The notes beneath the pieces were generated by a model that was not told the origin of the DNA, did no database searches, and saw only the letters and a list, made by a program, of their open reading frames with translations. Below, piece by piece: positions 8,453 through 16,689 of a stretch of 64,000 nt of DNA. The stretch is from Maritimibacter sp. REDSEA-S28_B5. Lineage in GTDB: Bacteria; Pseudomonadota; Alphaproteobacteria; Rhodobacterales; Rhodobacteraceae. Both the position numbers and the translations under genes were made by a program. Each line of letters opens with the position of its first letter. Positions within the stretch are counted from its first letter, which is position 1. Location: positions 23,541 through 87,540 of the forward strand of contig LUOO01000040.1 of NCBI GenBank assembly GCA_001626765.1, in the 5' to 3' direction.

Positions 8453-10377
8453 GAGTTGGCGGGCCCCTTCAAGACCGTGCGGTGCAGGGTCGCGAGGACA
8501 ACGGCCCCGAGCAGCGCCGGGCCGCTTATCAGCGGGTCGGGATGGATGACGGCGAGCCCGACCCCGACGCGCAGGACCACCTCCAGGATCGATAGACGAT
8601 GGGAGTCGAAGCGGCTGGCTGCCGAGGCGAGCATGTAGATCAGGGCCGCAAGGCGCAAGAGCAGGAAGATGAAAGAGATCAGGCTCCACTCCGCACCCGC
8701 CTCGGCCACCAGGAGCATGACCGGATTGAAGGCAAAAAGGAACGGAATCGCGAAGATGACGATCCCGATCCGTGTCGCCTCGACCGCCGTGCCCATGGCG
8801 CCACCACGCCATATGGACGCCGCAGCAAAGGCCGCAATTGCAACCGGTGGCGTGATCGCCGAGGCCACGCCGAAGTAGAACACGAAGAGGTGGGCCGTGA
8901 GGTCGGTCATGCCGAGGCGGGTCAGCGATGGCCCGAGGATAATCACGATGGTCAGGTAGGCCGGCAGCGTCGGCATTCCCATGCCAAGGACCAGCGCCGC
9001 CAGCGCCGCAAAGATCAGGGCGACCAACATGCTCTCGTTCGCGCTGCCGCTGATGATCTTTGCAAACTCGAGCGGCAGACCCGTGGCGCCCAGAACCGCG
9101 ACGATGATGCTGACGACGCCGATCGCCATCAGGAGCTTGCCAAAGGTCAGTCCGCCCCTGGCGAAACTTTCGGCAATCGTAAGGGGACGCTTGCGCATTT
9201 CCGGGTTCAGGAAACTCAGGACAAGCAGACAGGACAGCGCGATCATCGCGGAACCAGCGGGCGAGAAACCGGACAACAATGCAAAGACGACGATGGCCAC
9301 CGGCAAGACGACGAGGATCAGGTTGATCCAGTCCTGGATCAGGATCGGTTCGATCGCGTCATCATCCGTCGCCTCGACCCCGAGCGAGCGCGCCTCGAAA
9401 ACCACGGTCGTGAAGAGCGACGCATAATAGGCTATGGCGGGAACGACTGCGGCCGTGATGACGACCAGGTAGTCGACCGCGATGAAGTCGGCCATCACGA
9501 GCGCGGCCGCCCCCATGATCGGCGGCATGATCTGGCCGCCGGTGGATGCCGTGGCCTCCACGCCACCCGCGAAGGTGGGGCGAAAACCGCGGCGCCGGAT
9601 CATCGGAATTGTGATGACCCCGGTGCCGACCACGTTCGACACCGCCGAGCCCGAAATGGTCCCGAACAGCGAGGACGCCATGATCGCCGCATGGGCCGGA
9701 CCGCCGCGAAACCGCCGCATAGCATGGAAGCTCAGCTTGATCATGGACGAGCCGCCGCCCGTGCCCTCGAGAACGGCACCCATGATGATGAAGGGGAAGA
9801 CCGTGTTGATGAGGATGGCAAGGATGTTGCCCATCACGCCGTCGCCGGTGTTGTACCAGAGTTCGGTTGGCGTATCCTGCGTGAAATCCATGCCCGGGTG
9901 CCCGAGGACGCCCGGAAGGTGCTGGCCGAAGAAGAAGTAGAGCAAGGCCAGGGTGCCGATCAGCGCGAGCGGCAGCCCCCACAGGCGCCAGCAATAATAC
10001 AGGATGACCGAGCAGCCCATGACCGTCACCCAGGCATGGATGTCGCGGAAGAAGAACAGACCGACGTTCTCGATACGGGTCACGGCCACGTTGAAGGACC
10101 ACAACGCGTAGATCGCCGCCGCGGCGAGAACGAAGTTGAAAGCCGAGAGGATCAGCGCCTTCGGTGTCCGCGAAAACGACGAGATCGACAGAAACGAAAT
10201 GATGATCCCGATCGCGAGAACGCCCGGATGCAGGTCCACCGCCGAGATGACACCAATCGACGGGAGCGGGCCAAAGTCCGGAACGGCATTGAGATAGCCC
10301 AAGAGGGCAAACCCGAAGCCGATGAGCAAGAGTATGCGGGACTTGAGTGGTCGTGCACCCTGGGTGGCGGCATCCAT
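8449..10377 (-). CDS. TRAP transporter fused permease (4TM/12TM, TAXI type)
   Basis: This 642-residue inner-membrane protein fuses a short N-terminal four-helix part, in the position of DctQ, to a DctM-like large permease. Conserved DctM-type patches are visible: SLFGTISGSAVSNVVGTG, TASTGGQIMPPIMGAAALV, LGMGMPTLPAYLT and SAITPPVAIAAFAAA. Such fusions work with TAXI-family periplasmic receptors, and the receptor gene is immediately upstream (14 bases), although it is interrupted. The transporter would use an ion gradient to import a carboxylated solute. Its end overlaps the sulfatase start by four bases, supporting one coupled operon. Confidence 0.93.
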   Translation of the reverse strand: MDAATQGARPLKSRILLLIGFGFALLGYLNAVPDFGPLPSIGVISAVDLHPGVLAIGIIISFLSISSFSRTPKALILSAFNFVLAAAAIYALWSFNVAVTRIENVGLFFFRDIHAWVTVMGCSVILYYCWRLWGLPLALIGTLALLYFFFGQHLPGVLGHPGMDFTQDTPTELWYNTGDGVMGNILAILINTVFPFIIMGAVLEGTGGGSSMIKLSFHAMRRFRGGPAHAAIMASSLFGTISGSAVSNVVGTGVITIPMIRRRGFRPTFAGGVEATASTGGQIMPPIMGAAALVMADFIAVDYLVVITAAVVPAIAYYASLFTTVVFEARSLGVEATDDDAIEPILIQDWINLILVVLPVAIVVFALLSGFSPAGSAMIALSCLLVLSFLNPEMRKRPLTIAESFARGGLTFGKLLMAIGVVSIIVAVLGATGLPLEFAKIISGSANESMLVALIFAALAALVLGMGMPTLPAYLTIVIILGPSLTRLGMTDLTAHLFVFYFGVASAITPPVAIAAFAAASIWRGGAMGTAVEATRIGIVIFAIPFLFAFNPVMLLVAEAGAEWSLISFIFLLLRLAALIYMLASAASRFDSHRLSILEVVLRVGVGLAVIHPDPLISGPALLGAVVLATLHRTVLKGPANS

Positions 10378-10391
10378 GGATGCACCTTTCG

Positions 10392-11366
10392 CTAGGAAGT
10401 TGTCAGACGGTCCGGGCGGGCGCCGGGGTGCAGCGGGGCGGCCAGCGAGACGAAGGCATTGTCCAGATTGAGCGGCGTCAGACCCGGGCTTACCGAATGG
10501 GCATCGTCCAGATTCTCGAACATCGCTTTCGTAAGATCATACGCAGTCTGTTCATCCATGTCCTTGTGGACGGCGGTGAACATCACGAACGCCGATGCCA
10601 GGATATCCTCATCGTTGTTGGCTTGGTTGCCATAGGTTCCGGCCGGCAGCACGTCGGCGGCATACCCGGGCGTCTGAAGGTATTTTTCCCATGCTTCCGT
10701 GCCGATGACCTCGTCCGGAATCCCGATCAGGCGAAAGGGCGTGGCAGAACCCAACTGGTCGATTGCAGCCGACCCGATGGTGCCGGACCGGAGGAAGGCG
10801 TCGAACTTGCCATCCTCGAAAGCCTGATTGGCCGCCCCCCAGGCCAAGCGGATGGCCTCGTAGTCCTCATTGGGCTTCATGCCGGTCGTTGCTTCGATCA
10901 GCGCCATGGTCTGCGCCGAAAAGGACCCGGCGGGCGGACCGATGAACACGCGTTTGCCCCGCAGATCTTCCTAGGTCTCGATGCCGCTGTCGGCATAGGT
11001 GATCGCGTGGACATGTCCACCCAGAAACGCGAACAGGGAACGGATGTTGGCCGAGGCATCTATCGCTTCCTGACCAAGTTCGCCGTAGGGGCCTGTGCCG
11101 GTCTGCATCCGTGCAAAGGCACCGGAGGGCGTGCTCGCCACGTCGATCGCGCCGGTAGCGACTTTCAGCGCGGACCGGGTGAGGGTCTGGTCGATGTTTA
11201 CCCGAACTTCGTGCTTGTCGGCTGCGTATTTCGACAGGAGCTGTGGGACAAGCGCGCTCAGACCGGCCGCGGATCCGCCCTCCGCCCGAAGGGTTTCGGC
11301 CTGTGCCGGAGCGGCAACGGAAAGCGCGAGCAGCAGCCCCGCCAAGGTCTTGTGCAGAGTTTTCAT
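10392..11366 (-). pseudogene. TAXI-family TRAP solute receptor interrupted by an in-frame amber codon
   Basis: Two open segments lie in the same frame and together give a normal TAXI receptor of about 324 codons. The first has a clear signal peptide (MKTLHKTLAGLLLALSVAAP, cleavage after AQA) and ends at TAG on 10971-10973 (codon 132), just after YADSGIET. The frame resumes directly with EDLRGKRVFIGPPAGSFSAQ. Translation starts at 11366 after a strong GGAGG site. A single-base change such as TTG to TAG is the simplest explanation. The product would bind the imported carboxylate in the periplasm and deliver it to the permease at 8449-10377. Without readthrough the transporter lacks its receptor; a sequencing error or a suppressor are alternatives. 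Confidence 0.85.
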
Positions 11367-11444
11367 GATTTCCTCCCAGAACCAGTGGGGGTCACTGTCC
11401 CAGATGGCAGGGTCATATGTAAAACCACAAAAATTGACGCTACC

Positions 11445-11458
11445 ATACGTTTTCGTAT
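11445..11458. promoter_or_regulatory. Palindromic operator candidate between lysR and the catabolic operon
   Basis: ATACG-TTTT-CGTAT is a perfect inverted repeat in the 103-base divergent region, just before the LysR gene. The place and symmetry fit a binding site for the LysR protein, which would control itself and the operon. A TTGACG at 11434-11439 could be the minus-35 box of the lysR promoter, but the minus-10 match is weak. Confidence 0.45.
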
Positions 11459-11469
11459 ATCTTCGACCC

Positions 11470-12396
11470 ATGTTGGACCCCAAGCACCTCTACTGGTTGG
11501 CCGAGATAACCGACCTCGGGTCGATCAGCCGCGCCGCCAAGAAACTCCACGTGACGCAGCCGACGCTCAGTCGGGCGGTTCAGGTCATCGAGGACCAGGT
11601 CGGCAGCCCCGTCCTGGAGCGGACCCGCCATGGGGTCCGTCCCACGACCATCGGGCTGCGGCTCGCGGAAACCGGGCGCACGATCGCGGAAAGCCGACTG
11701 CAGGCTGAAACCGCCGTGGACCTCTGGCGGAGTGGCCAGGACCGCGAACTGCGCATCGGCGTCGGGCCGATGCTCGCGGTGTCTGTCATGGGCGGTTTCT
11801 TTTCGGTGCTCTTCGAGAACCGGCCACGCTATGCGGTCCGGGTCGTGTCCGCCACCGCGGCCCGTTTGATCGAACGGCTCAACGACGGGCATCTGGACAT
11901 CGTCCTCGCGCCCGAACAGATCAACCTCTTTCAGGACAACCTCATCCAGCACAAACTCTTTGATGACCAGCTTGCCGTATTCGCGCGGCCACGACATTCA
12001 CTCACGACATCCGGCGAAGGGATCGACCCCGACCAACTGAGCGGTCGCAAATGGATCGCGATCGGCGCGCTGTCGGGAATCTACGGGTCGCAGAAGGAGA
12101 TTCTGACCGGCCTGGGCGCGGAACCCGCAACCGCCTCGATTACATTCACCGGTGACGTCGTCATGGCTGCCGAGATCCTCAAGCGAACCGACGCGCTATG
12201 CATCATGCCGCGAGTCCTGGCCCGCTTGTCCGGGGTTCTGGCGGGCGTGCGTGAAGTTCCGCTTCAGGTCGAACTTCCCAGCCGCAACATTGTTCTATGG
12301 TGCCGCCGAAGCGAACGACACCGCGCTGACATTCTGGATTTTCAGAAGCGACTGGAAAGCTATTTGAGCGGGGTATTGGCGGGCCAAGAGGCGTAA
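11470..12396 (+). CDS. LysR-family transcriptional regulator
   Basis: This 308-residue protein has an N-terminal winged helix-turn-helix (LGSISRAAKKLHVTQPTLSR at about 18-37) and a C-terminal effector-binding domain of the periplasmic-binding fold (segments LRIGVGPMLAV and HLDIVLAP). The frame extends upstream, but family homology begins at MLDPKHLYWL at 11470. It is transcribed divergently from the TRAP-sulfatase-ALDH-ThDP operon, the usual position of a LysR activator of a catabolic operon. The probable effector is the operon substrate or an intermediate. It converges on the membrane gene at 12423 with only 26 bases between, so no separate terminator is apparent. Confidence 0.92.
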   Translation: MLDPKHLYWLAEITDLGSISRAAKKLHVTQPTLSRAVQVIEDQVGSPVLERTRHGVRPTTIGLRLAETGRTIAESRLQAETAVDLWRSGQDRELRIGVGPMLAVSVMGGFFSVLFENRPRYAVRVVSATAARLIERLNDGHLDIVLAPEQINLFQDNLIQHKLFDDQLAVFARPRHSLTTSGEGIDPDQLSGRKWIAIGALSGIYGSQKEILTGLGAEPATASITFTGDVVMAAEILKRTDALCIMPRVLARLSGVLAGVREVPLQVELPSRNIVLWCRRSERHRADILDFQKRLESYLSGVLAGQEA

Positions 12397-12422
12397 GGCG
12401 CGCTTGATGGTCACGAATCCGC

Positions 12423-13190
12423 TCAAAGGAACAGTTTCGCGAACATCCAAAGCCCCATGCCGAACATGGCAAGGCTTTCCGTGAGCGAGACGAAGCCCAA
12501 TGGGACCGAGGAGTTGCCGCCCGCGCAGGCGCATTTCAATTCGCGTTTGTCGATATAGACCGCCTTGATCACGCTCACGGCCCCGATAGCCCCGATCACG
12601 ATGGATACGGGCGCGGCGAGCCATAACAGTGCACCCGCGGTCATCAGGATACCGGCGCCCGCCTCGAGAAACGGATAGAAATAGCCGTAGCGGACCCAGC
12701 GGCGCGCCAGCAGGTCGTAGTTGAGGAACATCGTCGAAAAACTTTCGACGTCCTGCAGCTTTTGCAGCGCAAGAAGCGTCATGGTGATCGAGACGAACCA
12801 TTCCACGGTACGTGGCGCAATCACCGTGCCCAGTGCCACCCAGGTGAGTGCGCCGGCCAGCATGGCGGCGACGGAGAAAATAGCGATGACAGGCGTATAG
12901 GAGGTATCGGATCGTTCGGATTTCGGCGGGTCGAGGTCGAAGAACACCCGAAGGTCGTCGTATCCCCCGATCCGTTCCTCCCCGATCCAGGTCTGGGGGG
13001 TGGTCTCGACCCCGTGACGCTCCATGAACGCGTCGGTCTCTTCACGGGTTTCGAGCCAGTGATCCTCGACCTGGTAGCCATGGCGTTCGAGCAGATCCTT
13101 GGATTTCAGACCGAAGGGACAGATGTGCTCAGGCATCACCATGCGGTAGAGAACGGCTTTGGTGGCGGGGTCGGAGGTGTCGCGTGGCAT
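12423..13190 (-). CDS. Glutaredoxin domain fused to MauE/DoxX-like membrane domain
   Basis: This 255-residue protein has two parts. Residues 1 to about 85 form a glutaredoxin/thioredoxin-like domain with CPFGLKSKDLL and the cis-proline region GVETTPQTWIGEERIGGYDD. Only one cysteine is present at the usual CxxC position (CPFG), so a monothiol mechanism is likely. The remainder has about four hydrophobic helices, including a MauE-like stretch with LLALQKLQDVESFSTMFLNY, and a late CACAGG cluster. The start at 13190 has GGAGCG upstream. A role in redox balance or thiol supply at the membrane is inferred from the domains; the partner is unknown. Confidence 0.75.
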   Translation of the reverse strand: MPRDTSDPATKAVLYRMVMPEHICPFGLKSKDLLERHGYQVEDHWLETREETDAFMERHGVETTPQTWIGEERIGGYDDLRVFFDLDPPKSERSDTSYTPVIAIFSVAAMLAGALTWVALGTVIAPRTVEWFVSITMTLLALQKLQDVESFSTMFLNYDLLARRWVRYGYFYPFLEAGAGILMTAGALLWLAAPVSIVIGAIGAVSVIKAVYIDKRELKCACAGGNSSVPLGFVSLTESLAMFGMGLWMFAKLFL

Positions 13191-13240
13191 CGGGCGCTCC
13201 TTTCGGTGGCCCAACGCCGAAGCCCGCCGGATTGTTCAGA

Positions 13241-13582
13241 TCACTTGCTCTCGGCCTTGAGCGCCCATGGTCCGGTTTCCTGCGACCAGTATTTCGCCTT
13301 GATCCCCGCGCCGATGAGCGCCTTCCACTGCTCACGGGCACGTTGGAGCGCCGTGGCGTCGTTCCCATCGAAAAGGATCATAGTGCGGTCCGAGGCGGTG
13401 ACCTCTTCGGGCGTCACCTCGGCCCCGTCCACGCTTACCATACAGGTGGCCGCGTTCGCTGCCGCACCCGTGGTGAGCAGGATCGGCTGATCCGCCGCAT
13501 GGGGCGCGGAGGCGAGGCCATGGGGCAGGAACCCCTGCCCCTCCCACAGCCGGTCGTCGAGCCACGTGAGACGCGGCTCGTC
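13241..13582 (-). pseudogene. holC: DNA polymerase III chi subunit, N-terminally truncated remnant
   Basis: The frame encodes the C-terminal two thirds of HolC: RLTWLDDRLWEGQGFLPHGL, then ADQPILLTTGAAAN and a C-terminus with ILFDGNDATAL, AREQWKAL and KYWSQETGPW. About 35-40 N-terminal residues, including the start, are absent. Immediately upstream the sequence passes directly into the 3' end of pepA in another frame, so a deletion has joined the two genes. Intact HolC links the clamp loader to SSB in replication. An internal ATG at 13441 would give only 66 residues. In related genomes holC follows pepA, so this is the expected position. Confidence 0.7.
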
Positions 13583-15017
13583 CCGCCCCCCATCCCGTCG
13601 CCCCCTTGGGCGCGAGCGGCGTGGCGGATTTCAGATCGGCCACGCCCGCGATGTCGAGGTGAATCCAGGGCTGACCCTCCTTGATGAACCGCTGAAGGAA
13701 TTGCGCCGCGGTGCTCGCCCCCGCCGGCCGTCCGCCCACATGCTTGAAATCCGCCTTGGTGCTTTCGAGCGCCTTGTCGTAGCCGGGACCGAGCGGCAGC
13801 CGCCAAGCACCCTCTTCCTCGGTCTCCGCGGCCTTGAGGAAGGTCTTGCAGAAGTCGTCGTCGTTCGAAAAGACGCCCGCGTTCTCGTGCCCCAGCGCGA
13901 TGACGCAGGCCCCGGTGAGCGTGGCAAGGTCCACGATCCCGACCGGCTCGAAACGTTCCTGCGCATACCAGAGCACGTCGCAGAGCACCATGCGCCCCTC
14001 GGCGTCGGTGTTGATGATCTCGACCTTGTCGCCCTTCATCGTGGTGACGATGTCGCCCGGGCGCTGCGCCTTGCCGTCCGGCATGTTCTCGACCAGCCCG
14101 ATGAGACCCACGACATTGGCCTGCGCCTTGCGCAGCGCCAACGTCTTCATGACCCCGGTCACGACACCCGCACCGCCCATGTCCATGGTCATGTCCTCCA
14201 TCCCCGCACCGGGCTTGAGGCTGATGCCGCCCGTGTCAAAGACGACGCCCTTGCCGACCAGCGCGAGAGGCTTTTCGTCTGTCTTGCCCCCCTTCCACTG
14301 CATCACGACGACCTTGGACGGGCTTTCCGACCCCTGCCCGACGCCCAGCAGCGCGCGCATCCCGAGTTTTTCGAGATCGGCTTCCTCCAGCACCTCGACC
14401 TCCACTCCCAGATCGGTGAGCGCCTGCGCGCGGGCGGCGAACTCGGTGGTGGTCAGCACATTGGCGGGTTCGTTGACGAGGTCGCGGGTCAGGAACACGC
14501 CCTGGGCCACGGCCAAGACCTCGTCCAGCTGCGGCGCGTATTGATCGGGAGCGTTCACCATGAAGGTAAGCGCGGCCGGCTTCACCTCGCCCGCCTCGCC
14601 GGACTTGTGATCGACGAACGCGTAAGCGCGCAGCACCGCGCCCAGCGCCACCTGGTCGAGAAGCCGGGTCGATCCGCCCAGCACCGTCACCGTCTCGCCA
14701 GTGAGCGACGTGCCGATGGTGCCGCCGATCTTGCGGGCAAGCTCGGGCGTCATGCGCGGCGCGACTTTCACGACGTCGACCGCCTTGGCCTCCATCCCGC
14801 CGGGATAGGCGAGGCTGCCGGACTGGCCGGGCTTCAGTTTGTCGAAGGCCTCGCTCTCCACGTAACGCGCCAGCGCCCCGCGCATCAGCCGGTTCACCCG
14901 CCGCGCGCCCTTGTCCATCTTGGCGCCGCCTTCCGACAGAACGACCACCCGGCCCTCGAGGCCACCGATGGCGTCGAGGTCGAGGGCGGTGAAGGTGGGT
15001 GTGATCGCGTCGGTCAT
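13332..15017 (-). CDS. pepA: Leucyl aminopeptidase (M17) with an aberrant C-terminal tail
   Basis: This cytosolic two-metal aminopeptidase removes N-terminal residues from peptides. The first ~475 residues are normal: VVFDTGGISLKPGAGMEDM and the signature INTDAEGRM, with LATLTGACVIALG after it. Family proteins end shortly after APKGATGWG with a dozen more residues. Here the frame instead runs about 85 residues through the out-of-frame remains of holC before stopping at 13332. The start at 15017 is supported by AGGAG. The enzyme core is complete, so activity may survive, but the foreign tail could affect the hexamer. A deletion between pepA and holC, real or artefactual, is the likely cause. 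Confidence 0.85.
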   Translation of the reverse strand: MTDAITPTFTALDLDAIGGLEGRVVVLSEGGAKMDKGARRVNRLMRGALARYVESEAFDKLKPGQSGSLAYPGGMEAKAVDVVKVAPRMTPELARKIGGTIGTSLTGETVTVLGGSTRLLDQVALGAVLRAYAFVDHKSGEAGEVKPAALTFMVNAPDQYAPQLDEVLAVAQGVFLTRDLVNEPANVLTTTEFAARAQALTDLGVEVEVLEEADLEKLGMRALLGVGQGSESPSKVVVMQWKGGKTDEKPLALVGKGVVFDTGGISLKPGAGMEDMTMDMGGAGVVTGVMKTLALRKAQANVVGLIGLVENMPDGKAQRPGDIVTTMKGDKVEIINTDAEGRMVLCDVLWYAQERFEPVGIVDLATLTGACVIALGHENAGVFSNDDDFCKTFLKAAETEEEGAWRLPLGPGYDKALESTKADFKHVGGRPAGASTAAQFLQRFIKEGQPWIHLDIAGVADLKSATPLAPKGATGWGAGRAASHVARRPAVGGAGVPAPWPRLRAPCGGSADPAHHGCGSERGHLYGKRGRGRGDARRGHRLGPHYDPFRWERRHGAPTCP

Positions 15018-15351
15018 GGCTGCTCCTATGTTCGCGGGGCCACATGCCCCGGCGTTCGCGGCACAGGTAATCACCTTGGCCGGGGGCCCGCAACCACCGC
15101 CGCCGTGCGAAGCCGGGTTCGCGGATGGCCGAGTCGGTCCTTCCCTGCGTCGAGCGACGCCGTTCGGCCAGATATGGTGGAAAAGGTGCCATTGCCCACC
15201 GGATCATGGGAAACCGATCCCCAAAACCCGCCGATTTTGCCAGATTTCCCCTCGCATGACCTCGAAATCCCGACTAATGTGCGGGCCAATGGGGGGAGGC
15301 GAAAGCCTTCCGAAACGGATCGACGAACAGATCGTAAGAACGGTGGGCGGC
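15018..15351. other. Gap between pepA and surA where lptF-lptG-lptD would be expected
   Basis: No gene is seen in these 334 bases, on either strand or in any frame. In many alphaproteobacteria the order is pepA, divergent lptF, lptG, lptD, surA, pdxA, rsmA. Here the LPS-export genes are missing and surA follows directly. No fragment resembling LptF or LptD was recognised. The stretch must hold the pepA promoter and whatever drives surA; a G-rich block around 15290-15300 is notable but I assign it no function. Confidence 0.6.
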
Positions 15352-16680
15352 ATGAACCAACCTTTGGCACGCGGACGCAACCTTTTCTGCGCGACCCTTG
15401 GCGGCACGGCCAGGATGTCGGCGACAGAGGCATCGGCACGGGTGTCCGGCGCCGGTCTCTTCAGGGGTGCACTTCTTGCGCTGGCGCTGGCCGGACTGAC
15501 GCTGACCCCGGCACCGGGCGTGGCACAAGGCCAGTTTTCGCCGGTGATCAAGGTCAACGACGACATGATTACCGAGTTCGAGTTGAGCCAGCGCATGGCC
15601 TTTCTGCGGATTCTGGGCGCACCCGGCGACATCGGGGAACTGGCCCGGGAACAGCTCATCAGCGAAAAGCTGCAACTTGCGGAAGCAGACTTTCTCGACA
15701 TCACGGTGAGCGACGAAGACCTGACCGAGGCGCTGGCGGAGTTTGCCGCGCGCGGCAACCTCGATCTCGAACAGATGACCGCCTTCTTGGCCCAGGCCGG
15801 AATCGCCTTTGAATCCTTCCGCGAGTTCGTGCGTGCCGGGCTTCTGTGGCGCGAAGTGGCGCGGTCCAAGTTCCTGGCCTCCGGTCAGACCATCACGGAA
15901 AGCGAGATCGACCGCGCCTATGCCGAGGCCGAGCCGCAGCCGGGTGTGAAGGTGCTGGTGACGGAAATCGTCCTTCCCGCCTCGACGCCGGAAAGCGAAC
16001 GTGCCTCGATGATGCGGGCGGACCGACTGGCCCAAATCACCGACCCGGTGGAATTCAGCCGCGCCGCGACGCGGTTCTCAATCGTGAACTCGCGCCTGAC
16101 CAAGGGCGAACGCGATTGGATGGACATCTCGACCTTGCCGCCCGAGGCACAGGCGGTGCTGTCCAATGCCGCCGAGGGCCGGACCACGCGGCCCGTGATG
16201 CTGCCCGAGATCGGCGTCGCCGTATATTACGTGCGCGACCGCGAGACGATCACCTCGACCAAGGTGGGGACGCTGCTCGAATATGCCGCCTTCCTTATCC
16301 CGGGCGGACGCAGCGAGGCGACGCTGGCCGAAGCCGCCAGGATCCGCGAAGAGGTCGACATCTGCGACGATCTCTATCCGATCGCGCGCGGCCTGCCCGC
16401 CGACCAGTTGATTCGCGAAGAGCTGCCCGAAGGATCGGTCCCCGCCGCCTATCGTAGCGAACTCGCCAAACTCGATCCGGGCGAGGTGTCGACCGCGCTC
16501 ACCTCCTCGTCGGGCAATGCGCTTGTGTTCCTGATGCTGTGCAACCGGCGCAATGCGGTGCCCGACAGCGTGAGCCGGGACCAGGTGGCCGATGGGTTGC
16601 GCAACCAGCGGATCGGTGCGCTGGCCAACGATCTGCTGGCCGACCTGCGCGCACAGGCCCGTGTCGAAGACCTCCGCTAG
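15352..16680 (+). CDS. surA: SurA-like periplasmic chaperone / parvulin peptidyl-prolyl isomerase
   Basis: The protein helps outer-membrane proteins fold in the periplasm. It has an N-terminal export signal (hydrophobic core ALLALALAGLTLTP, likely cleavage near GVAQG), a SurA N-terminal chaperone domain beginning VIKVNDDMITEFELSQRM, and a parvulin-like domain around VLVTEIVLP to ERDWMDISTLPPEAQAV. It is 442 residues from the ATG at 15352; a later ATG at 15415 would give a more usual signal-peptide length. Downstream pdxA follows after nine bases, and rsmA overlaps pdxA, so the three are one operon. lptD, the usual gene just upstream, is missing here. Confidence 0.85.
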   Translation: MNQPLARGRNLFCATLGGTARMSATEASARVSGAGLFRGALLALALAGLTLTPAPGVAQGQFSPVIKVNDDMITEFELSQRMAFLRILGAPGDIGELAREQLISEKLQLAEADFLDITVSDEDLTEALAEFAARGNLDLEQMTAFLAQAGIAFESFREFVRAGLLWREVARSKFLASGQTITESEIDRAYAEAEPQPGVKVLVTEIVLPASTPESERASMMRADRLAQITDPVEFSRAATRFSIVNSRLTKGERDWMDISTLPPEAQAVLSNAAEGRTTRPVMLPEIGVAVYYVRDRETITSTKVGTLLEYAAFLIPGGRSEATLAEAARIREEVDICDDLYPIARGLPADQLIREELPEGSVPAAYRSELAKLDPGEVSTALTSSSGNALVFLMLCNRRNAVPDSVSRDQVADGLRNQRIGALANDLLADLRAQARVEDLR

Positions 16681-16689
16681 GCATCGACC

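Noticed and set aside
8599..10395. A 598-codon plus-strand open frame opposite the TRAP permease
   Set aside because: It is rich in R, D, H and Q with no family resemblance and mirrors the permease codons; the minus-strand permease has clear membrane motifs.
13566..15812. A 748-codon plus-strand open frame across pepA and surA
   Set aside because: The composition is that of the antisense of a GC-rich gene, it crosses two genes on opposite strands, and no conserved motif is seen.
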